Origin: Citrifermentans bremense
GTDB lineage: Bacteria; Desulfobacterota; Desulfuromonadia; Geobacterales; Geobacteraceae
Reading direction: 5' to 3'
Assembly (NCBI RefSeq): GCF_014218275.1
Contig: NZ_AP023213.1
Coordinates: 62,001-126,000 of the forward strand
DNA length: 64,000 nt
This document shows positions 27,724 through 36,199 of the stretch, in pieces. The translations under genes and the position numbers were made by a program. Each line of letters opens with the position of its first letter. Position 1 is the first letter of the stretch. The notes under the pieces are model-generated. The model made no database searches. It saw only the letters and a program-made list of their open reading frames with translations, and was not told the origin of the DNA.

Positions 27724-28797
27724 CTAATCGCTGTGGTTTTCGTAGATGGCTTCGAAGTCGTGGGCAACCGCCGAGAAAGCGTGCAGTATCTCGGGATCGA
27801 AGTGTTCCGGCATGGTCCTGCCGTCCCCCTCGGTGATGATCCGGACCGTCTTGCTGTGGTCGAAGGGGGGTTTGTAGACCCGCTTGCTTCTCAGGGCGTC
27901 GTACTGGTCCACCAGCATGACGATGCGCCCCTCCATGGGGATCCGTTGCCCGGTGAGGCCGTGGGGGTAGCCGCTGCCGTCCCACCGCTCGTGGTGGGTA
28001 AGGGCGATGGAGGCTGCCATCTGCAGCACGAGGTGGCTCGAGCCGGCGAGGATTCTGCCGCCGATCTCGGTATGGCTCTTCATGACGCCGAATTCCTCCC
28101 CGGTAAGCGGCCCCGCCTTCAGCAGGATCGCGTCGGGTATCCCGATCTTGCCGACGTCGTGCATGGGCGACGCCATGGCGATCCCGTCCACGAAATCCGT
28201 GGGGAGCCGCAGCTGCTCGGCAAGCCTCTTCGCGTACAGGCCGATGCGAGCGATATGCTTCCCCGTGTCCTCGTCCCTGAGTTCCGCCGCGGCGGTCAGC
28301 CTCTCGATGGTCTCACGGCTCATGCTCCGCATCTGCACCAGCGCCTCTCCCAGCTCGCGGGTGCGGTCCTGGACCTTTTGCTCCAGCTCCGCCTTGTAGT
28401 TTTTCTCCACCAGGACCAAACGCTGGTAGTTGATCCCCTTTTCCACGGCGTAGATCAGGTAGGGGGTCTTGAAAGGCTTGATAATGAAGTCGAACGCACC
28501 CTTCTTGATGGCCGAAACCGCCATCTCCAGCTCGGCGTACGCGGTCATGAGGATGACCGGGATGTCGCGGTCGATCTCGTGGACCTGCTCCAGGAGTTCG
28601 ATGCCGGACATCTGCGGCATGTTGACGTCGGTGAGCACCACATCCGGAGGAGAGTGGCGCAAAAGGTGCAGCGCCTCATGTCCGTTGGAAAACTGGTTCA
28701 CCTCGAACCCGCTGACCGACAGGAGCAGCGCCACGCTCTCCAGCACGTATGGGTCGTCGTCCACCAGGAGGACACGCCCTGATTTTACGTTTTCCAT
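27724..28797 (-). CDS. Response regulator with HD-GYP c-di-GMP phosphodiesterase domain
   Basis: A 357-aa cytoplasmic regulator. The N-terminal receiver has DDD, phospho-Asp in [13 protein letters not shown] and Lys in FIIKPF. After a coiled coil (about 125-165) comes an HD-GYP domain with [11 protein letters not shown] and [14 protein letters not shown], the full catalytic and GYP motifs, so it should hydrolyse c-di-GMP. GGAG precedes the ATG at 28797. The sensor kinase is not adjacent. It is the first gene of the operon with the diguanylate cyclase downstream. Confidence 0.92.
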   Translation of the reverse strand: MENVKSGRVLLVDDDPYVLESVALLLSVSGFEVNQFSNGHEALHLLRHSPPDVVLTDVNMPQMSGIELLEQVHEIDRDIPVILMTAYAELEMAVSAIKKGAFDFIIKPFKTPYLIYAVEKGINYQRLVLVEKNYKAELEQKVQDRTRELGEALVQMRSMSRETIERLTAAAELRDEDTGKHIARIGLYAKRLAEQLRLPTDFVDGIAMASPMHDVGKIGIPDAILLKAGPLTGEEFGVMKSHTEIGGRILAGSSHLVLQMAASIALTHHERWDGSGYPHGLTGQRIPMEGRIVMLVDQYDALRSKRVYKPPFDHSKTVRIITEGDGRTMPEHFDPEILHAFSAVAHDFEAIYENHSD

Positions 28798-29000
28798 TGC
28801 ATTTTCTCCTGAAGCCAGCCCGGTGAATCCGGTGCTTTCACCTGTTTCGGCATTTCTAATGGGAACTTGAGGGACAGAATGCTGAGGGAGGGCTAAGAAA
28901 GCAGGGAAATCAGGAGCTTTCGGAGGAGGGACGGGGGGATGGAAAGAGCCCCGGGCCTGCGCACCGTATGGCTTCGGACCGCGAAGGCGGGAGGGTGGAG

Positions 29001-29081
29001 GGTGGACAGGGTGGACAGGGTGGACAGGGTGGACAGGGTGGACAGGGTGGACAGGGTGGACAGGGTGGACAGGGTGGACAG
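29001..29081. repeat. 9-bp tandem repeat (minisatellite), nine perfect units
   Basis: Nine exact copies of GGTGGACAG, with a part copy just upstream at 28993-29000. Because 9 is a multiple of 3 both strands stay open (Val-Asp-Arg or Leu-Ser-Thr repeats), but these openings lack ribosome sites and signals and I do not call them genes. Copy number is likely to vary among strains. The rest of the 28798-29209 gap holds the next repeat. Confidence 0.93.
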
Positions 29082-29096
29082 GGGGAATTTGCCCAC

Positions 29097-29153
29097 GAAG
29101 CGCTGCACCAGACTGACGTTCCCCCCTTTGCGAAGGGGGGACAGGGGGGATTT
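29097..29153 (-). repeat. Interspersed GC-hairpin repeat, copy B
   Basis: Inverted counterpart of the element at 8826-8886: AGCGCTGCAC tail, ACGT, then a CCCCCCTTTGCGAAGGGGGG hairpin and ACAGGGGGGATTT. It lies directly after the minisatellite. Shorter fragments (GCAGGGGGGATTTGCC) recur near 39338. Confidence 0.7.
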
Positions 29154-29209
29154 GCTTCAGTGCTGCACCATCTCCTCCCTCCCCAAGCCGGGGAGGGTGG
29201 AAGATGGCC

Positions 29210-30184
29210 TTACTGCTTTTCTTCCTGCGCCGGGGGCGGAGTGGAGGCCGGCGCAGGCGCCGCCGGCTCCTGCGTCGGCTCCGTGGCGGGCTGTGGTACC
29301 GCTCCTTCCGGCGCGGCGGTCTCCGGCTGCTGTGCGTTCATCTCTTCCTGCGTCAGGGGCTCTACCGGAACGGTGGCCGAGGTGTGGTTCGCCATCACCT
29401 CGACCTGTTTGATGCTCATGTCGACCTTGTGCTGCATCCGTCCTATGTTCGGCGACTGCGCCAGCGCTGTGCGATATTCACCCTCGCTTAAGACCCCTTT
29501 CTTGGCGAGAAGCCCCAGGATCATGTTGGAGCGTTTCAGCACCTTTCCCAGGTTCTTGTACGGGTTGTAGGCGACCCGGGGGCCCGGGAGCATCGCGGCC
29601 AGGAAGGCGCACTCGCGCGGGGTGAGGTTGGCCGGCGATTTGCCGAAGTAGTAGCGCGCGCCGTGGCCGATGCCGTGCACCAGGGGGCCGAGCTCGATCA
29701 CGTTCAGGTAGAGCTCGATGATCCTTCCCTTGGTGAGTTCCTGCTCCATCCTCTTCGCGAGGTACAGCTCCTTGGCCTTCCTGGTCAGTGTCTTCTCGCG
29801 GGACAGGAACAGGTTCTTCGCCACCTGCTGGGTGATGGTCGAGGCGCCGCGGGCGAAGCTCTGCTTCTCCAGATCGTACTTGATCGCCTCTTTGATCGCC
29901 TTGACGTCGATCCCCTCGTGCTTGTAGAAGGAGGCGTCCTCGGCGAGTATCACCGCCCATTTCATCTCGGAGGGGATCTGCGACAGCGGGGTCCAGTAAC
30001 GGTTCTTGGGTCCCACCACCAGCGGATGGTAGTTCCCCTGCCAGTCCTTCACCTGGATGGTCATGTTGAACTTCTTGTCTTTGAGTTCCGTAACCGGCGG
30101 CATCAGCGCCAGGGAAACCACCACGTACACCAGGTAAACTGCGAAGGCGATCACGCCCCAGGTAAGGTACTTTTTCATCTTCAT
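29210..30184 (-). CDS. mtgA: Monofunctional peptidoglycan glycosyltransferase
   Basis: A 324-aa inner-membrane enzyme that polymerises lipid II into glycan strands without a transpeptidase domain. One TM helix (about 7-28) is followed by a GT51 domain with [10 protein letters not shown] (catalytic Glu), [14 protein letters not shown], [18 protein letters not shown] and [18 protein letters not shown]. The last 60 residues are a Pro/Ala/Glu-rich tail not found in classical MtgA and probably unstructured. It starts 25 bp after pdxA in the same direction. Confidence 0.9.
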   Translation of the reverse strand: MKMKKYLTWGVIAFAVYLVYVVVSLALMPPVTELKDKKFNMTIQVKDWQGNYHPLVVGPKNRYWTPLSQIPSEMKWAVILAEDASFYKHEGIDVKAIKEAIKYDLEKQSFARGASTITQQVAKNLFLSREKTLTRKAKELYLAKRMEQELTKGRIIELYLNVIELGPLVHGIGHGARYYFGKSPANLTPRECAFLAAMLPGPRVAYNPYKNLGKVLKRSNMILGLLAKKGVLSEGEYRTALAQSPNIGRMQHKVDMSIKQVEVMANHTSATVPVEPLTQEEMNAQQPETAAPEGAVPQPATEPTQEPAAPAPASTPPPAQEEKQ

Positions 30185-30209
30185 CGGATAATCCCGCCTC
30201 TCTTTGCAG

Positions 30210-31217
30210 CTATCGGCAAACCTGTTGTTGCGCCATCCGTGCCGCCATGATCAGCGCGGCCTTCATGCTTTCCGCGCTCGCTTTTCCTGTCCCCGCGAGG
30301 TCATAGGCGGTGCCGTGATCGACCGAGGTACGGATGATGGGAAGCCCCAGGGTCACGTTGACCCCGTCATCGAAATGCAAGAGCTTCAAGGGGATCAACC
30401 CCTGGTCGTGGTACATGCAGACCACCGCGTCGTACCCTCCCTTCGCGGCGAAGTGGAACAGGGTGTCTGCGGAAACGGGGCCGGCGGCGTCGATTCCCAT
30501 ATCTCTGGCGGCCGCGACCGCAGGCGCTATGATCCGTGACTCCTCGTCCCCGAACATCCCGCCCTCGCCGCAGTGCGGGTTGAGGGCGAGGACTGCCAGG
30601 CGCGGCGCGGGGCAGAACCAGCGGCTCAGGGCGTCGTGGGTGATCCTGATGGTGGAGAGGACGCGGTCGAAGGTGACCAGTTCCGGCACCCTGGCCAGCG
30701 GCTCGTGGATGGTCACCAGCGTCACCTTCAGCCGCTCGCCGGCGAGCATCATCACCACCTCCGGGGTCCCGGTCAGCTCGGCCAGGAGCTCGGTGTGGCC
30801 GGGGTAATCGTGCCCGGCGCTGTTCATCGACTCCTTGTTGATGGGGGCGGTGGCCATCGCCTGCACCGTCCCGTCCAGGCAGAGCCTCGCCGCCTCGCAG
30901 ATGTAGCGGTAGCAGGCGTCCCCCCCGGCGACGGTCGGGGCGCCGTAGGGGATCTCGTCCAGCTTCAGCTTTGAGAACTCGCGCAGATACAGCGTGCCGG
31001 GGGGCGGGTCCAGGGGAGGGAGCAGGTCGGGCGCGGACGCTATATCGAGCTTGGCCCCCGCGACCGCTATGCCGCGCTCCATGGCGCTGCGGTCTCCGAG
31101 GACCAGCGGACGGCAGAGCGCCGTGATGGCCGGGTCGGCTAGCGCCGCCGCGATGATCTCCGGCCCGATGCCGCAGGGGTCCCCCATGGTGACCGCTATG
31201 ACTGGTTTATTCAACAT
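30210..31217 (-). CDS. pdxA: 4-hydroxythreonine-4-phosphate dehydrogenase
   Basis: PdxA oxidises 4-phosphohydroxy-L-threonine in the deoxyxylulose-5-phosphate-independent branch of pyridoxal phosphate synthesis, in the cytoplasm. The 335-aa protein opens with the diagnostic AVTMGDPCGIGPE, and shows TAPINKESMNSAGHDYPGHTE, ALNPHCGEGGMFGDEE and CMYHDQGLIPLKLL with metal-binding His residues, ending in an IIRTSVDHGTAYDLAG block. Length and motifs are complete. AGGAG precedes the ATG. It is probably transcribed with mtgA downstream. Confidence 0.95.
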   Translation of the reverse strand: MLNKPVIAVTMGDPCGIGPEIIAAALADPAITALCRPLVLGDRSAMERGIAVAGAKLDIASAPDLLPPLDPPPGTLYLREFSKLKLDEIPYGAPTVAGGDACYRYICEAARLCLDGTVQAMATAPINKESMNSAGHDYPGHTELLAELTGTPEVVMMLAGERLKVTLVTIHEPLARVPELVTFDRVLSTIRITHDALSRWFCPAPRLAVLALNPHCGEGGMFGDEESRIIAPAVAAARDMGIDAAGPVSADTLFHFAAKGGYDAVVCMYHDQGLIPLKLLHFDDGVNVTLGLPIIRTSVDHGTAYDLAGTGKASAESMKAALIMAARMAQQQVCR

Positions 31218-31329
31218 TCTCTCCTGTCTTTTCTTCGGAGTTCCCGTCCATACCCCCTCTTCCTCTGGGAGCGGGGCGGGGTGAGGGAGGTTTCCTACTG
31301 TAGATGAAGCTGAAAGTCCCGAACAAACG

Positions 31330-31353
31330 AATAGGGGCCGTTGGGCCCCTATT
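31330..31353 (-). terminator. Hairpin after the glycine-zipper lipoprotein
   Basis: A 10-bp stem AATAGGGGCC/GGCCCCTATT with a 4-nt loop, 29 bp after the stop. The exit sequence on the minus strand (CGTTTGTTC) has only a weak T-run, so termination is likely but not certain. Confidence 0.6.
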
Positions 31354-31381
31354 GCACTGGTACCGGCAGTCGCTGGGACGC

Positions 31382-32119
31382 CTATTTCTTTGCCGTGTTC
31401 AGGGGGAGGCTCACCTTGTGCACCTGTCCCGATTCACGTTCGCGCACCTGCAGCTTAAGCTCCTTCGCGCTGGTCGCCTCGCCCGGGAAGAAGAGGAAAC
31501 CGTTGGCGAGAGACCCGGCGGGAATGGGCTTTCCTTCCAGCCCCTTGCTCCTCAGGTCGCTGGAGATGCGCTGCTCGCGCTCGCCGGAGGTCCCTTCCTG
31601 CGCCCCGCCGATCAGCGCGCCGCCGGCTGCCCCGAGCGCGACCCCCTTGCCCACCGCCTCGCCTACGCTCTTGCCGGAGGCGATGCCGATGGCGGTCGCC
31701 AGGATGCCGCCCGCGGCAGCGCCCAAAACCGCGCCCTTGCCGGCGCCCTTGCCGAAGAAGGAGGCGAACTGGGTCGAGCTTTCCAGCCGGTCGAAGGCGA
31801 CGTTGTTGGGGACCACGGGCCAGTAGTTACCCCCCTCGTCCACGAGGAATGTCTGGCCGGAGATGAGCTCCAGGTTGTTGCCGCTTTTGTTGTCGAAAAC
31901 CAGCATGACCGGGAGGAGACCCGCTCCCTTGATGTCGAAACCGAAGGCGTTCTCCGCGGAGTCGGCGTCCGGGTACGCCTCGCCCCCCATCGACACACCG
32001 TTCACCTCGCGGTAGTTGGAGTAGGCCTCGGGGGGACGGAAGGAGACGTACTGGCTCTTGTATGAGGTGCATGCCGAGAAGAGGAGCATGGCGATCATGA
32101 GGGTGCAAAGCTTTTTCAT
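31382..32119 (-). CDS. Lipoprotein with glycine-zipper segment
   Basis: A 245-aa exported lipoprotein of unknown role. The ATG at 32119 follows AAGGAGG; lipobox FSAC is at about residue 18. The middle (about 120-180) is a glycine-zipper stretch (KGAGKGAVLGAAAGG..., AVGKGVALGAAGGALIGG) that could insert in or span a membrane, followed by a polar C terminus with beta-rich pattern. An upstream in-frame ATG at 32158 lacks a ribosome site. Neighbours (helicase upstream, pdxA downstream) give no functional hint. Confidence 0.75.
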   Translation of the reverse strand: MKKLCTLMIAMLLFSACTSYKSQYVSFRPPEAYSNYREVNGVSMGGEAYPDADSAENAFGFDIKGAGLLPVMLVFDNKSGNNLELISGQTFLVDEGGNYWPVVPNNVAFDRLESSTQFASFFGKGAGKGAVLGAAAGGILATAIGIASGKSVGEAVGKGVALGAAGGALIGGAQEGTSGEREQRISSDLRSKGLEGKPIPAGSLANGFLFFPGEATSAKELKLQVRERESGQVHKVSLPLNTAKK

Positions 32120-32175
32120 GGGAAGGCCTCCTTGGAGAATCTCATTATAATGACGCATCTACTATACTACCTATC

Positions 32176-34371
32176 TCACGCCCGCTCAAGGCCCGCGAAG
32201 CGGACCAGGAGCTTCTTCGGCCCTCCCAGGGAGTTGAACCAGACGATCACCTTCTGGTTGTCCCCCTCCCCTTCGATCTTGCGGATGGTTCCGGGGCCGA
32301 ACTGGGCGTGGCGCACCTTCATGCCGAGGTAGATCCCCTGATCGTCCTCCGGCACCATGCGCACTTCGTTGTCGTCTTCGGGCTCCATCTCCTCCTCGAA
32401 GAGCGAGGCGAGGTTATGGGAGGGGAACTCGCGCTGCCGCGAAGGCTCCTGCCAGCTGTCCCCGGTGTCGAGGAGCTCTCGCGGGATGTCGGCTATGAAC
32501 CGCGCCGGCGGGTTCATCTGCTCCTGCCCGAAGATGTGGCGCCGGCGCACGTTCAGCAGGAAGAGGCGCTTCTTGGCGCGGGTCATCCCCACATAGCAGA
32601 GCCTGCGCTCCTCCTCCATCTGGGCGGGATCTTCCAGGGCCCTCACGTGCGGGAAAAGACGCTCCTCCATGCCGATGAGGAACACCAGCGGGAACTCCAG
32701 CCCCTTCGCGGAGTGCAGGGTCATCAGCGTCGCCGAGGCCTTCTTCCCCTCCCCTTCCTGCTCCAGGTCGCTTACCAGCGCCACCTGCTCCAGGAAGTCG
32801 GCGAGCCCCTTCTCGCCCGGGGCGCTCTCGTAGGCCTGCATCGCGGTCACGAGCTCCTGGAGGTTCTCGATCCGCTCCTGGGCCTCGTCGCTTCCCAAGG
32901 CCTTCAGCCTGGCGAAGTACCCGGACTCGTAGATGATGGTGGAGGTGAGCTCGGACAGGGGCATCTGCTCCGCCTTTTCCTTGTAGCCCTCGATCTCGGC
33001 GGCGAAAGCGGCGACCTTCCCCTTGGCGGCGGCGGATAAAAGCGGCCCGTAGGCACCCTCCAGCATGGCGTCGTAAAGCGGTATCCCCTTCTCAGCGGCG
33101 AACTCGGAGAGGCGCTGCACGGTGGTGTTGCCGATGCCGCGCGGCGGCGTGTTGATGATCCGCTTCAGGGCCACGTCGTCGGAGGGGTTGTCCAGCACCT
33201 TCAGGTAAGCGAGGATGTCCTTCACCTCGAGCCTCGCGTAGAAGCGGACCCCCCCCACCATGTGGTAGGCGATACCCGCCGACACCATGGCGTCCTCGAT
33301 GGCCCGGGACTGCGCGTTGGTGCGGTAGAAGACAGCAACCTCCGAGAGGTCTCCCCCTTCGTCGAGGAAGCGCTCCGTCTCGCGACAGACCGTCCGGGCC
33401 TCCTCCCATTCGTTGGGAAGCGTGCGGTAGACGATGCGCTCCCCCTCCGGGTTGTCGGTCCAAAGGCGCTTGGGCTTTCTGCCGCGGTTTTTCTGCACCA
33501 CGTTCCAGGCACCGTCCAGGATGGTCTTGGTGGAGCGGTAGTTCTGCTCCAGCTTCACCACCTTGACCCCGGGGAAATCCCTCTCGAACTCGAGGATGTT
33601 CCGTATGTCCGCGCCGCGCCAGCCGTAGATGGACTGGTCGTCGTCACCAACTACGCAGAGGTTCTTCCGCTCCCCGGCCAGTAGCTGCACCAGGCGGTAC
33701 TGCACCGGGTTCGTGTCCTGGTATTCGTCGACCATGATCCAGCGGTAGCGCTCCAGGTACTTCTGCCGCACCTCGGGATGCTGTTCGAGGAGCTGCACGG
33801 CAAGGAGCAGCAGGTCGCCGAAGTCGGCCGCGTTGCAGCGCTTGAGGCGCTCCTGGTAGCAGCGGTAGACCCGGGCGAGCGTCGCCTGGTAGGGGGAGTC
33901 CGTCGGGACCTGGTCCGGTGCGAGTCCCTGGTTCTTGAACTCGTCGATGGCGCCGGCGAGAGCCTTGGCGGGGTATCTCTTCTCGTCCAGGTTCAGCTCG
34001 ACGGCGCAGTCCTTCAGGAGCTTTTCGCAGTCCTTGTCGTCGTAGATGGCGAAGTTGCTGTCGTACCCCAGGTGGCGGATCTCGCTTCTGAGGATCCTGG
34101 CGCAGGTGGAATGGAAGGTGGAGATGAGGGGAAGTTCCCCATCCCCCAGCATCTGCGCCAGGCGCTCGCGCATCTCGCCTGCAGCCTTGTTGGTGAAGGT
34201 GACGCCCAGGATCTGCCATGCGGGGACACCGCGCTCGTGGATCAGGTAGGCGATGCGGTGCACGATGACGCGGGTCTTTCCGGAGCCGGCCCCGGCGAGG
34301 ACCAGCAGCGGTCCTTCTCCGTGGAGCACGGCCTCCTTCTGGGGAGGGTTCAGATTGTGGAGCAGTTTCAT
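32176..34371 (-). CDS. pcrA: UvrD/PcrA/Rep-type ATP-dependent DNA helicase
   Basis: A 731-aa superfamily 1A 3'-5' helicase acting in repair and in clearing replication obstacles. Motifs in order: Q motif LNPPQKEAV, Walker A AGAGSGKTR, Ia TFTNKAA, STFHS, Walker B VDEYQDTN, III VVGDDDQSIYGWRGA, IV LEQNYRST, V TLMTLHSAKGLEFPLV, VI RRLCYVGMTRAKK. The C terminus ends in the short domain with VRHAQFGPGTI typical of PcrA, which binds RNA polymerase. The AAGGA site precedes the ATG. Complete and monocistronic as far as can be seen. PcrA and UvrD are not separable by motif alone. Confidence 0.93.
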   Translation of the reverse strand: MKLLHNLNPPQKEAVLHGEGPLLVLAGAGSGKTRVIVHRIAYLIHERGVPAWQILGVTFTNKAAGEMRERLAQMLGDGELPLISTFHSTCARILRSEIRHLGYDSNFAIYDDKDCEKLLKDCAVELNLDEKRYPAKALAGAIDEFKNQGLAPDQVPTDSPYQATLARVYRCYQERLKRCNAADFGDLLLLAVQLLEQHPEVRQKYLERYRWIMVDEYQDTNPVQYRLVQLLAGERKNLCVVGDDDQSIYGWRGADIRNILEFERDFPGVKVVKLEQNYRSTKTILDGAWNVVQKNRGRKPKRLWTDNPEGERIVYRTLPNEWEEARTVCRETERFLDEGGDLSEVAVFYRTNAQSRAIEDAMVSAGIAYHMVGGVRFYARLEVKDILAYLKVLDNPSDDVALKRIINTPPRGIGNTTVQRLSEFAAEKGIPLYDAMLEGAYGPLLSAAAKGKVAAFAAEIEGYKEKAEQMPLSELTSTIIYESGYFARLKALGSDEAQERIENLQELVTAMQAYESAPGEKGLADFLEQVALVSDLEQEGEGKKASATLMTLHSAKGLEFPLVFLIGMEERLFPHVRALEDPAQMEEERRLCYVGMTRAKKRLFLLNVRRRHIFGQEQMNPPARFIADIPRELLDTGDSWQEPSRQREFPSHNLASLFEEEMEPEDDNEVRMVPEDDQGIYLGMKVRHAQFGPGTIRKIEGEGDNQKVIVWFNSLGGPKKLLVRFAGLERA

Positions 34372-34480
34372 GTCGTTCCTTGAAGCCGGGGGCGCTGAAG
34401 GGGCCTAGTGCTGGAGCCGATCTTTTATAGCACTTCGGGGGTGGTTGGTCAAAAAAGAAAGGCGGAACTCAAAGGTGGAA

Positions 34481-34640
34481 CACAGAGGACCCGGAGGTTC
34501 ACGGAGGTCACAGAGCTTAAGCAGGGGAAAACCAAAGCAAAGCAGAGTCACTCACCACTGGGGCACACAGAGGAAACTCAAAGTCAGGCTTGCAAAGCTT
34601 TCCTCTGTGCTGCCTCTGTGTCCTCCGTGCCCTCTGTGGT
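34481..34640. repeat. Long imperfect inverted repeat of CACAGAGG-type units
   Basis: The left arm (34481-34515, CACAGAGGACCCGGAGGTTC and on) is mirrored by a right arm (34601-34640) made of CCTCTGTG and TCCTCCGTG units. The units themselves are short direct repeats. It lies between the helicase start and the next gene end, and I see no open reading frame of interest in it. Confidence 0.75.
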
Positions 34641-34659
34641 GAAGGTTTGGTTTTATCTC

Positions 34660-35346
34660 CTAGCGCTTGGAGTTTCCTTCCAGGAACCTAGTCAGGGAGG
34701 ACCTGACTTCTTTGGGCATGAGCGCGAACTTGACGCCGAGCCCTTTGGGACGGACCACTATGCTTTCGCTGGTCCAGACGATCTTGCAGGGGGAATCGAT
34801 GACGGTCCCGTCGGGAAGGGTGAAGGAGAGGTTGACCACGTTGCCGGGCTCGCCGGGAAAATCGGTGACGACGAAGGCGCCGTCCGACCCGACATCGTGC
34901 AGGGAGCAGGCGATGGCTTTTCCGTTCACGTTCAACACGGCGCCCACGTTGCAGGGGATGCGCCGCTCGCGCCGGTTGATCCCGGGGATGAACTCCCGGG
35001 CGATCTCGAGGAAGCGGTCTCTGCCGGCGGGCTTGGTGAGGAAGTAGTTGCAGCCGGCTTCAACGCTGATCTCCTTGTCGTTTGCGTCGGAACTGGAAGA
35101 GATGATGACCACGGGGGTGCCGGAGATCTCGGGGACGGACCTGATGGCCCGGCAGCATTGCGCGCCGTCCATCCTGGGCATCTGCAGGTCCATGAAGATC
35201 AGGTCCGGCTTGTGACTCTTCGCGAGATCGAGCGCCTCGGCGCCGTCGCGCGCAGTCAAAAGGTTCACCTGTGCATACTTGAAAAAATCCTTTTCGATCT
35301 CCAGGAACATCTGCAAATCGTCTACCAGAAGGATGGTGTGGTTCAA
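34660..35346 (-). CDS. Response regulator with C-terminal PilZ domain
   Basis: A 228-aa protein combining a receiver (DDLQ, phospho-Asp in LIFMDLQMPRMDG, Lys in FLTKPAG) and a PilZ domain (about 125-225) that binds c-di-GMP in relatives. The PilZ arginine motif NRRERR is present, but the second motif reads DVGSDGAF, with Gly in place of the usual Ser of DxSxxG, so affinity may be altered. The start codon appears to be TTG at 35346, with GGAAG upstream. No kinase is adjacent. It can link phosphorylation and c-di-GMP inputs. Confidence 0.85.
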   Translation of the reverse strand: MNHTILLVDDLQMFLEIEKDFFKYAQVNLLTARDGAEALDLAKSHKPDLIFMDLQMPRMDGAQCCRAIRSVPEISGTPVVIISSSSDANDKEISVEAGCNYFLTKPAGRDRFLEIAREFIPGINRRERRIPCNVGAVLNVNGKAIACSLHDVGSDGAFVVTDFPGEPGNVVNLSFTLPDGTVIDSPCKIVWTSESIVVRPKGLGVKFALMPKEVRSSLTRFLEGNSKR

Positions 35347-35412
35347 GGGCGTCTTCCTTGTCGAGCCGCGGGCGCCAAAGGCGCTGCCGGGTGAAATGGG
35401 CCAATGGCCGAA

Positions 35413-35835
35413 CTACATGAAGGGCTTGAAGACCGGGGCCTCGGCTTCTCCCTCCCTGGTAGGAACGGAATCGAAGATGAGGGTCCAGGTCTTCCCGGTA
35501 ACCGTGTCCAGCAGGAAGGTGTGCCGTGCCGCAAGCCCGGAGGTGAAGATCTGGAACCTGGGCCGGATCGGGGCCTTGATGCGCGGAAGATCGACCACCA
35601 TCACCTTTTCCCAGACGTTCTCCTTCTCCTTGTTGAGCAACAGCTGCATCACCTCGCCGTTGTACCGGTCAAGTCTGAAGGTCCAGCGCGCCGCAAGCTG
35701 CGACTGAATGATCTCGTAGCGGGCTTCCGATGGCGTGGTCGTGCTCTGGTGCACGTTGGAAAGTTCTCCCTGTGCCAGCACCGGAACCAACAACGCGAAG
35801 CAAAGAGTGATTGTGCGCAGCAATCTCATTCTCAT
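35413..35835 (-). CDS. Small exported protein of unknown function
   Basis: A 140-aa protein with a signal peptide (cleavage near LAQGE). The mature part contains two similar segments, each with RxxFxLDxxxG and a following W or V-rich strand (AARWTFRLDRYNGEV and AARHTFLLDTVTGKT), suggesting an internal duplication of a small beta unit. I do not recognise the family. Two ATG codons (35835 and 35829) are equally possible; an AGGAAGG site fits the first. It lies 66 bp upstream of the REC-PilZ gene in the same direction. Confidence 0.72.
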   Translation of the reverse strand: MRMRLLRTITLCFALLVPVLAQGELSNVHQSTTTPSEARYEIIQSQLAARWTFRLDRYNGEVMQLLLNKEKENVWEKVMVVDLPRIKAPIRPRFQIFTSGLAARHTFLLDTVTGKTWTLIFDSVPTREGEAEAPVFKPFM

Positions 35836-35878
35836 TTCCCTTCCTCTTGAGCCCGCTGTTTACGTGGCTTTCTGTCAC

Positions 35879-36199
35879 TGTTTAGCGTTTGCAAGTCATT
35901 AATTCTCCGGCAAATGACTTCTTCAGTCAAGATAAAATATGGTCAATGTGGGACAACTAATTCGATGTTTCTTGTTGCAACACCGATACCGGTCATGACG
36001 GACATTGCTTTTGTCTCTTTATACACCTAAGTGTACAGCCATAGACACAGTATAATTGCTGAGAAATAAAAATAAAGAAATAAAATCACTGTAAGATAAA
36101 AATTTGTTGAAAAAATCGTCGCGTTGTCGTATACGAGTGTCGGGAACGGTTATGCGAAAGTAATTAGAAGCAATCAAAACAAAAGATACTGGAGGAGTC
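35879..36199 (+). promoter_or_regulatory. AT-rich upstream region of the CsgG-like lipoprotein
   Basis: No gene is seen here. The stretch is strongly AT-rich and includes a perfect TATAAT at 36051-36056 and a small palindrome TACAC-CTAA-GTGTA at 36022-36035 in front of it. No -35 box stands at normal spacing, which could mean an activator-dependent promoter. A GGAGGAG ribosome site precedes the ATG at 36200. Confidence 0.35.

Noticed and set aside
28939-29412. Plus-strand frames through the 9-bp repeat (Val-Asp-Arg repeats)
   Set aside because: Open only because the repeat unit is 9 bp; no signal, ribosome site or conserved part outside the repeat.
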